Shown here: positions 32,461-40,738 of the stretch, piece by piece | Position numbering within the stretch: the stretch's first letter is position 1 | Layout of the letters: each line of letters begins with the position of its first letter | Assembly (NCBI RefSeq): GCF_000379805.1 | Contig: NZ_KB903554.1 | Span: forward strand, 249,077 to 301,046 | DNA: 51,970 nt | DNA from: Lewinella cohaerens DSM 23179 | Lineage (GTDB): Bacteria; Bacteroidota; Bacteroidia; Chitinophagales; Saprospiraceae | Direction of reading: 5' to 3' | Notes under the pieces: generated by a model | What the model was told of the DNA's origin: nothing | The model's input: the letters and a program-made list of their open reading frames with translations, nothing else | The model's database searches: none | Made by a program: the position numbers and the translations under genes

Positions 32461-33939
32461 TTACCCTTTACGCCTTAATGCTTCCCGATACAACTGCTCA
32501 TACTGGCGGGCACTCTGGAGCCAGCCAAAATCTTGTGCCATTGCTCTTTGGATCATCGCATCAAGATGTGGCTTACGATCATAAAAGGTACTTACTGCCC
32601 AACCAATAACATCAACAATTGCGCTAGGCGTATTATCTGTGTATTTGAAACCAGTCCCTTCACCTGTGTGCTCATTGTATTGAACAACGGTATCTGCCAA
32701 ACCACCGGTAGCCCGAACGATCGGTAGGGTGCCGTATTTAAGTGAATACATTTGGTTAAGGCCACAGGGCTCAAAACGAGAAGGCATAGCAAAAAAGTCG
32801 GAGCCTGCCTCTATGAGGTGTGCCTTGGGGTTATCGTAACCAATCAGGGTACCTATCCGGCCAGGATACTGTGCAGGCAGCTGCATATAAGCTGTTTCAA
32901 GTTGCTTATCTCCTGAACCTAATACGATGAACTGGACCTTCATACGATTAACGGCTCCGTGGATGGCACCGTACAATAGATCAAGTCCTTTTTGATCAGC
33001 GAAGCGGCTCACTACGCCTACCAAGGGGATATCGGGGTTAACTTCTAAGCCAAACATTTCTTGCAAAACACGCTTACACTCCGCTTTACCCGCCATGTCT
33101 TCGGGCGAATAATTTGCAGGAAGATGCTTGTCGGTAGCGGGGTTCCAGTCTGCGTAATCAACGCCATTTAGAATGCCCACATAAGCATCACCTTTCGCAT
33201 TGAGCTGGTTGTTCATCCCCATGCCCAACTCAGAACTTTTGGTTTCGAAAGCATAGGTAGGACTCACCGTATTGACCATATCAGCAAAAGCGATACCACC
33301 TTTGAGGTAGTTTATGCGGTCGTGGTCTTCGTATTTATCGGAAGTGAAGTTTTCCCAGCCCAAGCCAATATAAGGCCAACGGGTTTTAGGAAAATTACCT
33401 TGGTACTGAATATTATGGATAGTAAATATCCCGGCAGCTTTACTCAGAACAGGTTCATTGCGGAACCAGGTTTTCAAATACCCCGGAGCCAATGCCGTTT
33501 GCCAATCATGACTGTGTACAATATCCGTTGGCCACTGCTGGTCGATACACAGTTGCAGGGCTGCTCTTGTAAAGAAAGCGTAACGCTCGGGGTTATCATT
33601 GAAGTCGCGATTGTTAGCATCATTGTAGATACCGTCCCGCTCATAAAACTTCCAGTTTTCAATAAAGTAAACAGGAATATCTCCTTCAATATAAGCGACA
33701 TCTACCGCGCACCATTCCTGCACACCGCCGCCCATCCAGACGCCCATAGATTCCTGAAAGCGCTCCATGCCAAATTTAGCAGCATCAATTTTGCTGTATT
33801 TAGGCAAGATAATACGTACCTGATGCCCTAAGTCCTTGAGGGCCTTTGGTAAGGCTCCGACAACGTCCGCTAAACCTCCAGTTTTCACAAACGGAACGCC
33901 TTCTGAAGCAAGAAAAACAATATTAAGAGGTGCAGACAT
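32461..33939 (-). CDS. glgA: Glycogen synthase (ADP-glucose-type, GT5)
   Basis: This 492-residue cytoplasmic enzyme extends alpha-1,4-glucan chains from a nucleotide-sugar donor. The N-terminal ADP-glucose-binding motif reads KTGGLADVVGALPKAL with Lys19-Thr-Gly-Gly, and HSHDWQTALAPGYLKTWF follows in the first Rossmann half. The second half carries VGVVSRFADQKGLDLLYGAI and MPSRFEPCGLNQMYSLKYGT, the E-x7-E-type active-site region. Length is close to the GT5 norm (about 480). The gene lies 39 bases downstream of purU on the same strand; other glycogen genes (glgB, glgC) are not in the window. Both might share a transcript. Confidence 0.93.
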   Translation of the reverse strand: MSAPLNIVFLASEGVPFVKTGGLADVVGALPKALKDLGHQVRIILPKYSKIDAAKFGMERFQESMGVWMGGGVQEWCAVDVAYIEGDIPVYFIENWKFYERDGIYNDANNRDFNDNPERYAFFTRAALQLCIDQQWPTDIVHSHDWQTALAPGYLKTWFRNEPVLSKAAGIFTIHNIQYQGNFPKTRWPYIGLGWENFTSDKYEDHDRINYLKGGIAFADMVNTVSPTYAFETKSSELGMGMNNQLNAKGDAYVGILNGVDYADWNPATDKHLPANYSPEDMAGKAECKRVLQEMFGLEVNPDIPLVGVVSRFADQKGLDLLYGAIHGAVNRMKVQFIVLGSGDKQLETAYMQLPAQYPGRIGTLIGYDNPKAHLIEAGSDFFAMPSRFEPCGLNQMYSLKYGTLPIVRATGGLADTVVQYNEHTGEGTGFKYTDNTPSAIVDVIGWAVSTFYDRKPHLDAMIQRAMAQDFGWLQSARQYEQLYREALRRKG

Positions 33940-33978
33940 GGATAGAAGTTATATAGAATGAATGATAAGTGCCTAAAT

Positions 33979-34839
33979 TTAGTGAAACACAATTGTTTTA
34001 TTACCAAAAGGCAAAATTTTATGTTCCAGCTGTGCCCTAATCGCCTGAGAGAGCACTCTTTTCTCAATGTCTTTGCCTTTGCGTACCAGCTCCCTAGGGT
34101 CGTCGCGGTGGCTGACATGAGTGACATCCTGGGCGATGATTGGGCCTTCATCCAGGTCAGGAGTTACATAATGGCTGGTTGCACCAATGACTTTCACACC
34201 ACGCTCATAAGCAGAATGATAAGGGCGTGCCCCTTTAAAAGCAGGTAAAAACGAGTGGTGAATATTGATGATCCGATTCGGGAAACTGGCACAAAAATCA
34301 TCTGACAGAATCTGCATGTAGCGTGCCAATACGATGAAATCAACATTAAGCTCTTTGATCAGCTCTTTTTCCAGCGCCTCCTGCTCTGCTTTATTGGCTT
34401 TGTTGATAGGAAAAACCTTGAAGTCAATACCAAATCGCTCTGCGATAGGACCTAGTGCTTCATGGTTGGAGATCACTACCGGTATTTCCACATCCCACTC
34501 CCCAGAAGAGTAGCGCTGCAAAATATCATAGAAACAGTGAGAAGCCTTCGATACAAAAATCGCCATCCTGGGCTTGCGGTCCGTAAAATGAAGCTGCCAA
34601 GACATACCGAATTTATTACCTACCAGCGTAGCAAAGTAATCTTCAATTTTATCAGTACTAATGCCAAAGCCTGTCAACTCCCATTCAACGCGCATAAAGA
34701 AATGCCCTAAATTGGGATCAACATGTTGCTCCAACGATATAACATTGCCATCGTTATTGTGCAAAAAATCAGTTACAGCTGCTACCATTCCTTTTTGGTC
34801 TGGACAATGAATCAGCAGTACTGCGGTCGCCTGTATCAT
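33979..34839 (-). CDS. purU: Formyltetrahydrofolate deformylase
   Basis: This 286-residue enzyme hydrolyses 10-formyltetrahydrofolate to formate and tetrahydrofolate, supplying formate for purine synthesis and balancing folate pools. Residues 1-85 form an ACT domain (TAVLLIHCPDQKGMVAAVTD). The formyltransferase-like domain follows: HCFYDILQRYSSGEWDVEIP, then INIHHSFLPAFKGARPYHSA with His194-His195, and TSHYVTPDLDEGPII, which holds the catalytic Asp. The N-H-D triad of the family is visible. Length is typical (280-290). It is cytoplasmic. A 115-bp gap separates it from a divergent gene, and glgA follows. Confidence 0.93.
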   Translation of the reverse strand: MIQATAVLLIHCPDQKGMVAAVTDFLHNNDGNVISLEQHVDPNLGHFFMRVEWELTGFGISTDKIEDYFATLVGNKFGMSWQLHFTDRKPRMAIFVSKASHCFYDILQRYSSGEWDVEIPVVISNHEALGPIAERFGIDFKVFPINKANKAEQEALEKELIKELNVDFIVLARYMQILSDDFCASFPNRIINIHHSFLPAFKGARPYHSAYERGVKVIGATSHYVTPDLDEGPIIAQDVTHVSHRDDPRELVRKGKDIEKRVLSQAIRAQLEHKILPFGNKTIVFH

Positions 34840-34954
34840 ATATAATACTTATTTGAGGGCGTAAAAATACAATAGTCTTTACAGGAAATTGCCTTTGTGC
34901 CAATCATTTTGTAATTTGAAACTTAGAGCTTGTTTTAACCATTAACCCTACATC

Positions 34955-36262
34955 ATGCGTAAATCGTCTCTCTTTATCCTTGGATTCTTTCTTTTCTTTC
35001 TTACCTCTCTTATTGCACTTGTTATAGCCTCTAATCGTTACGATGGCTGGGCACAAGTTAAGGTAAGTTCGTTTTATGTTCCCAATGAAACGGCTATTGC
35101 CGAATTAGCCAACCAGGATTGGGGAATCCCTTCATCCGAAGATTTTGCTCCGCTGCCCGATTACTTACAGCAAAGTCTCTCTTGGTTATCAGAAGCCCAA
35201 GCTGCTGATGGTGGCTGGGGTGCTGGTTTGCATAGTCGGCAAAATGTTCGTGACCCACAGCAAGTAACGACCGACCCGGCAACGACCGCCCTCGTGGCAA
35301 TGGCTTTTCTTCGATCAGGCACCACCTTACAGCAAGGTGCTTACCGCCCTACCCTGGCCAATGCTACAGAATATTTGATTTCGGCAACCGAGGCCGCTGA
35401 TCATCAGGCTTTCAATATTACGGAACGCACAGGTACCCAACCGCAAACGAAACTGGGCGCAAATGTAGATGTAGCCCTGGCAGCACAGTTTTTTGCAAGG
35501 CTCACGCCCTACCTTAATCATGATCCGATGACCTACCAGCGAGTAACAGCAGCCCTAGACCGATGTATCGCCATGCTGGAAGCCTCTCAGGAAACTGACG
35601 GTAGCTGGAACAACCGAGGCTGGGCCACCGTCCTCAATTCCGCAATGGGCAACAATGCACTGGAACTCGCCGAGCGCGTAGGCAGACCCGTTAACCGCGA
35701 TGCCATGCAGCGGTCGCAGCAATACCAGCGTAGTAATGTTTTTGCTGACGGAAGCGTGAGTACAGAAAGTTCTGCGGGTATACCTCTTTACGCCTTGTGC
35801 AGTACACAAAGAGCTACTGCATCTTCGGCAAACACCACCCGACGGGCACTCAGTGAAATGAATCAAACGACAGACACGCTATCTACCCAACTAGCAATAG
35901 AAGCACTACGCCAGCAAGGTATTGACGAAGAAGAAGCGGTAACAATGGCTGCCGATTATGTAGCCAATGTACAGGCTGCCCGTCAAGTCCTACGCGACGA
36001 TGTACAACGCGGTTTCGGTAACAATGGAGGGGAAGAATTCCTCAGCCACATGCTAACCTCAGAATCCTTAGCCGCAATGGGTGGCGCAGAATGGGAAGCC
36101 TGGTATAGCCGGATGAACGAATTGTATAGCAATATTCAAAACGGAAACGCTTCCTGGAGCGGTCATCACTGTATCACCAGCCCGGTGTTTTGCACCGCTG
36201 CCGTGGTGATGGCCATGACCGCTGATCGGGAACCAAGGGCCTTGATGGCGTTGGGGAGTTGA
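34955..36262 (+). CDS. Membrane-anchored squalene-cyclase/prenyltransferase-fold protein
   Basis: This 435-residue protein has an N-terminal hydrophobic anchor (FILGFFLFFLTSLIALVIAS) and then an alpha/alpha barrel with terpenoid-cyclase/prenyltransferase repeats: LSWLSEAQAADGGWGAGLHS, CIAMLEASQETDGSWNNRGW and LYSNIQNGNASWSGHHCITS. 'DG[GS]W' motifs are the QW-like signatures of squalene-hopene cyclases. The cyclase DxDD active-site motif is not seen, and the protein is much shorter than squalene-hopene cyclase (about 630), so it is probably not a triterpene cyclase. A glycan- or protein-binding role at the membrane is possible. Its stop lies two bases before that of the convergent OsmC gene. 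Confidence 0.7.
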   Translation: MRKSSLFILGFFLFFLTSLIALVIASNRYDGWAQVKVSSFYVPNETAIAELANQDWGIPSSEDFAPLPDYLQQSLSWLSEAQAADGGWGAGLHSRQNVRDPQQVTTDPATTALVAMAFLRSGTTLQQGAYRPTLANATEYLISATEAADHQAFNITERTGTQPQTKLGANVDVALAAQFFARLTPYLNHDPMTYQRVTAALDRCIAMLEASQETDGSWNNRGWATVLNSAMGNNALELAERVGRPVNRDAMQRSQQYQRSNVFADGSVSTESSAGIPLYALCSTQRATASSANTTRRALSEMNQTTDTLSTQLAIEALRQQGIDEEEAVTMAADYVANVQAARQVLRDDVQRGFGNNGGEEFLSHMLTSESLAAMGGAEWEAWYSRMNELYSNIQNGNASWSGHHCITSPVFCTAAVVMAMTADREPRALMALGS

Positions 36263-36264
36263 GT

Positions 36265-36678
36265 TTATGCTAAAATCTCATACGACCAGGTAATGTCTAC
36301 CGACTTTTCCAGCATCATAGAAACGGAGCATAATTTCTCCATGCTGAGACGGCACGCACGCTCAGCCTTTTTCTCATCAAGGTCACCAAAGAGCTTGTAG
36401 TGAACGTGGATGGCTTTAAAAACTTTGGGGGTAGTATCCACTCGTTCGCCATTAAGCTCAATCTTGATGTCACGTAGAGGTTGGCGCTGCTTATTGAGTA
36501 AGTAGATAATATCGATACTGCTACAGCTACCTAGCGCGGCCAACACCATCTGCATGGGGCGCATCGCAAGGTTATGGCCACCAATTTCAGGAGATCCATC
36601 CGTATGTACGGTGAGCCCATCTTCGTTGCTCGCCTGCATATGGTAGGCATCGTCTAATCTTTCTAAGGTAACTTTCAT
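36265..36678 (-). CDS. OsmC-family protein
   Basis: This 137-residue protein follows the OsmC/Ohr pattern: GSPEIGGHNLAMRPMQMVLA, then LGSCSSIDIIYLLNK with the first redox Cys, and RACRLSMEKLCSVSMMLEKS with the second Cys. OsmC proteins reduce organic hydroperoxides with two cysteines in a homodimer. The length is normal. It lies between a convergent membrane protein and the sulfur-assimilation leader, on the other strand from metY. Cytoplasmic. Confidence 0.85.
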   Translation of the reverse strand: MKVTLERLDDAYHMQASNEDGLTVHTDGSPEIGGHNLAMRPMQMVLAALGSCSSIDIIYLLNKQRQPLRDIKIELNGERVDTTPKVFKAIHVHYKLFGDLDEKKAERACRLSMEKLCSVSMMLEKSVDITWSYEILA

Positions 36679-36778
36679 GATTCGTCTGTTTTTAACAAAA
36701 ACACTGAAACTCTAATGTAGGTTGATTATTGGATTTCCAGGGTTCTAGCAAAAAAAGAATTAATTCCTACTAGATTAG

Positions 36779-36809
36779 TTGACTTTTACATTCCACTCCT
36801 TTACATTTG
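36779..36809 (+). promoter_or_regulatory. Bacteroidota promoter of the metY-metX leader
   Basis: TTG (36779-36781) and TACATTTG (36802-36809, exact TAnnTTTG) are separated by 20 bases, the usual spacing. The predicted transcript starts near 36815, about 23 bases before the first paired base of the riboswitch. This is the best-supported promoter in the window. Bases 36679-36778 hold nothing else. Confidence 0.75.
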
Positions 36810-36837
36810 CATTCTAATCGGATTTCTCCGGATTTCT

Positions 36838-36957
36838 GATTTTATACCGAAGGGTTGAGAGATCGGGCTCAATGAAACCCTGGCAACCTTGCTTCCCCTG
36901 AAGCAAAAGGTGCCAATCCCGCCGCCTCAGCGTATTGCTGAGGGGAAATATAAAATC
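36838..36957 (+). promoter_or_regulatory. S-box (SAM-I) riboswitch
   Basis: The closing stem P1 is formed by GATTTTATA (36838-36846) and TATAAAATC (36949-36957). Inside, GGGTTGAGAGATCGGGCTCA and ATGAAACCCTGGCAACC are the conserved core of SAM-I (with the kink-turn pair and the AACC bulge), followed by AAGGTGCCAATCCC, the P3-P4 junction, and a hairpin CCTCAGC-gtatt-GCTGAGG. Such aptamers bind S-adenosylmethionine and, when bound, lower expression of downstream methionine genes. It sits upstream of metY. The expression platform may be downstream (37069-37143). Confidence 0.9.
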
Positions 36958-36965
36958 GGGATACA

Positions 36966-37064
36966 ATGAATCATTTTTCGGCCTCAGCGCCACTTCCAAT
37001 TTTCTCTTTCCGTTCCATTGTCGAACAGCCTGCTATGATAGCATGCTGCTGTTGTTGCTGTTAA
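36966..37064 (+). CDS. Leader peptide ending in six cysteines (attenuator candidate)
   Basis: This 32-codon frame starts with ATG nine bases after the riboswitch and ends MIA followed by six Cys codons (TGC TGC TGT TGT TGC TGT, 37044-37061) and TAA. A run of six Cys directly before the stop is the pattern of amino-acid-responsive leader peptides (compare His runs in hisL, Phe in pheL), and polycysteine leaders act as cysteine attenuators in mycobacteria. The stem AACAGC (37024-37029) / GCTGTT (37048-37053), with TGCTAT/ATAGCA inside, would be melted by a ribosome stalled on the Cys codons. The metY-metX genes, which make homocysteine, follow. The protein has no homology that I can recognise; start and function are inferred. 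Confidence 0.75.
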   Translation: MNHFSASAPLPIFSFRSIVEQPAMIACCCCCC

Positions 37065-37068
37065 TTCC

Positions 37069-37143
37069 GTCCTGCGTATACAGGAGGGCTTTAGTTGTTT
37101 ACCCCAAAAGGTAGTTGCTACTATTGTCTTCTCTATGCAGGAC
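37069..37143 (+). promoter_or_regulatory. Alternative RNA pairings between leader peptide and metY
   Basis: CCTG-cgtata-CAGG (37071-37084) is a local hairpin followed by the U-rich TTTAGTTGTTT. The same left arm, GTCCTGCGTA (37069-37078), can instead pair with TATGCAGGAC (37134-37143), bracketing small hairpins such as TACC/GGTA (37100-37113). The two states exclude each other, as expected for an attenuator. Whether either works as a terminator is not clear; the U-tract is weak. Confidence 0.5.
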
Positions 37144-37178
37144 AGGCTATTGCTATTAATTACCCACAAAAACAATAA

Positions 37179-38498
<1,320 letters not shown>

Positions 38499-38625
38499 GT
38501 TCATAGAATGGCATAAGGGACTCAATGACAAAGAGAAAGAAGCTCCCTTTTTTGATCTCCAACTTGGGTTACCTTATGTCTTTCTATCATTCTTGGTTTT
38601 CTGATCATTTTCAACTCTTTCCTCT

Positions 38626-39723
38626 ATGCAGTATTTGCATTTCGATCAACCTTTCACCTTGGAATCTGGCGAGCAGCTTCCTCGGATCACGATAACGTAC
38701 CAAACATTTGGCACGCTCCATCCTGCAAAGGACAATGTGGTATGGGTATGCCATGCACTTACCGGAAATAGCAACCCCTTGGAATGGTGGCCCGGACTGG
38801 TTGGCAAAGGGGAAACCATTGACCCTGATCGGCATTTCATCGTTTGTGCCAACATTTTGGGTTCTTGTTACGGCAGCACAGGGCCTGATGATTGGCGCCC
38901 TGGAACAACAACATCTTACGGCTTGGATTTCCCTAAAATCACCACCAGGGATTTAGCCAAAGCCCATGAATTGCTCGCCATACATCTGGAGATTAATCAA
39001 ATACAGCTGGGAATTGGCGGCTCTTTAGGGGGGCAACAGTTGGTAGAATGGGCTGTGTTGTTTCCCCAGCGGTTTCGCCACCTATGCTTACTAGCGACCA
39101 ATGCCCGCCACTCTCCTTGGGGGATTGCCTTTAATGAAGCGCAAAGAATGGCCATGCAAGCTGATGCCAGCTTTGACGACGGTACCAAGGAAGGCGGGCG
39201 CAAAGGCTTGGCTACTGCCCGTGCTATTGCGATGCTTTCTTATCGGCATTATCAAACCTATGACAATAGCCAGGCAGAAACAGATGATAATAAAACAGAT
39301 AATTTCCGCGCCAGCAGTTACCAGCAATACCAAGGTGAAAAATTCTGGCGCAGGTTCAGTCCTCAATCTTATTGGGTACTCAGTAAAGCCATGGATGCAC
39401 ATAATGTAGGGCGTGGGCGCGGCAATGTCGCTAAAGCCTTAGGAAGTGTCACCGCAAAAACACTTGTTATTGGCATTGATAGCGACCTGCTTTTCCCCGT
39501 CGCTGAACAATCAGAATTAGCCGAACACATTCCAGAAGCGCGTTTTGAAGTCATTAACAGTGATTTTGGTCATGATGGCTTTTTGACCGAAACCAAGGCC
39601 ATCAGTAACTTGTTATATGACTTTATGCAAGGTGCATTAATTGGAAGAACCGCTTCGCCAAGGTTGCGAAAAAACGTCGCCTTCAAACAGAACCTTGTTC
39701 TTCCTGGCAGTGAAAGTTTCTAG
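38626..39723 (+). CDS. metX: Homoserine O-acetyltransferase
   Basis: This 365-residue alpha/beta-hydrolase-fold enzyme transfers an acetyl group from acetyl-CoA to L-homoserine, making the substrate of MetY. YQTFGTLHPAKDNVVWVCHA, CANILGSCYGSTGP and GGSLGGQQLVEW are family motifs; Ser133 in GIGGSLGG is the nucleophile. IDSDLLFPV and FGHDGFL carry the catalytic Asp and His. Length is normal. The 127-bp gap after metY contains inverted repeats (CATAAGG 38512-38518 / CCTTATG 38572-38578; AAGGGA/TCCCTT followed by T's), so part of the transcripts may end before metX. The gene ends directly in a REPIN-like element. Some relatives use succinyl-CoA; that is not distinguished here. Confidence 0.92.
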   Translation: MQYLHFDQPFTLESGEQLPRITITYQTFGTLHPAKDNVVWVCHALTGNSNPLEWWPGLVGKGETIDPDRHFIVCANILGSCYGSTGPDDWRPGTTTSYGLDFPKITTRDLAKAHELLAIHLEINQIQLGIGGSLGGQQLVEWAVLFPQRFRHLCLLATNARHSPWGIAFNEAQRMAMQADASFDDGTKEGGRKGLATARAIAMLSYRHYQTYDNSQAETDDNKTDNFRASSYQQYQGEKFWRRFSPQSYWVLSKAMDAHNVGRGRGNVAKALGSVTAKTLVIGIDSDLLFPVAEQSELAEHIPEARFEVINSDFGHDGFLTETKAISNLLYDFMQGALIGRTASPRLRKNVAFKQNLVLPGSESF

Positions 39724-39858
39724 GCGCTAGATGAAATCGTTTGAAGTTGAATGCTTAAGACGTGGCTTGGACTTCAGTCCGAGCGGGAAGATATTGCGAT
39801 TGTGACCGGACTGAAGTCCAGCCTACGCTTTACCAACCGAACGATTTCATCTAGCGCC
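39723..39858. repeat. REPIN-like double inverted repeat
   Basis: The outer arms GGCGCTAGATGAAATCGTT (39723-39741) and AACGATTTCATCTAGCGCC (39840-39858) are an exact 19-bp inverted pair. The inner words GGCTTGGACTTCAGTCCGAG (39764-39783) and GACCGGACTGAAGTCCAGCC (39804-39823) are also inverted copies, each holding the palindrome GGACTtCAGTCC-type core. The first arm starts on the last base of the metX stop. Two REP-like units in inverted order suit a REPIN; no RAYT transposase is in the window. Confidence 0.65.
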
Positions 39859-39906
39859 AGTTTCTAAGCATTTTTAATAAAATTTCCTTAAAAAAAACCA
39901 TAATAA

Positions 39907-40545
39907 ATGTCTTTACGATTAGGGGACAGTGCTCCCAACTTCAAAGCAGCAACCACCCAGGGAGAAATTGATTTCTACGATTGGGCTGGTGACAACTGGG
40001 TTGTTTTTTATTCTCACCCAGCAGATTTCACGCCTGTTTGTACAACCGAATTGGGTCGTACAGCAGCACTTAAAGAAGAATTTGCAAAACGAGGTGTAAA
40101 ACCCATCGCGCTCAGTGTTGATCCTCTTACTGATCACCACGAGTGGATCAAGGATATTGAAGAAACACAGGAAGTGAAGATGAACTTCCCCGTCATCGCA
40201 GATCATGACCGTAAAGTTGCAGAACTCTACGATATGATCCACCCAAATGCGACGACCAAGGTGACTGTGCGTTCTGTATTTGTGATTGACCCCAACAAGA
40301 AGGTTCGTCTAACCCTGACCTACCCTCCTAGTACTGGCCGTAATTTCCATGAGATCTTACGAGTTATTGATTCCTTACAGTTAACGGATAACTACAGTGT
40401 AGCTACCCCTGTTGATTGGGAACACGGACAAGATGTGGTGATCTCACCTAGCATTGCAGATGCTGATATTCCTGCGAAATTCCCCAAAGGACATACCAAG
40501 ATCAAGCCTTACCTACGGACTACGCCACAACCTAATATTGACTAA
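39907..40545 (+). CDS. 1-Cys peroxiredoxin (Prx6 type)
   Basis: This 212-residue cytoplasmic enzyme reduces hydrogen peroxide and organic peroxides. The motif HPADFTPVCTTELG contains the peroxidatic Cys45 in the P-x3-T-x2-C arrangement. The C-terminal half (PSTGRNFHEILRVIDSLQLT, then VATPVDWEHGQDVVI) matches the long 1-Cys Prx6 group rather than the shorter 2-Cys enzymes; no second conserved Cys is seen. It is probably reduced by an external thiol. A strong terminator follows. It sits close to OsmC and the metY operon but on its own promoter. Confidence 0.92.
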   Translation: MSLRLGDSAPNFKAATTQGEIDFYDWAGDNWVVFYSHPADFTPVCTTELGRTAALKEEFAKRGVKPIALSVDPLTDHHEWIKDIEETQEVKMNFPVIADHDRKVAELYDMIHPNATTKVTVRSVFVIDPNKKVRLTLTYPPSTGRNFHEILRVIDSLQLTDNYSVATPVDWEHGQDVVISPSIADADIPAKFPKGHTKIKPYLRTTPQPNID

Positions 40546-40609
40546 TTAACGCTAATCTGACCGCCGATGGCAGCATTAAACGGTCATTTTACCGCAAAAG
40601 CAATACTTC

Positions 40610-40647
40610 AAGCCCTCGCTATAGAACAGCGGGGGCTTCTTTTTTTA
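40610..40647 (+). terminator. Rho-independent terminator of the peroxiredoxin gene
   Basis: AAGCCCTCGCT (40610-40620) pairs with AGCGGGGGCTT (40628-40638), with a seven-base loop, then a run of T's to 40647. A typical intrinsic terminator 64 bases after the stop. Confidence 0.88.
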
Positions 40648-40738
40648 ACACTTATACCTATCTTCGAGCCCGAAAAACAGCAGGCAAACCAACTAATTAT
40701 TTTCAAGCCTGACCTCTAATTAATATCAATACGATTTT

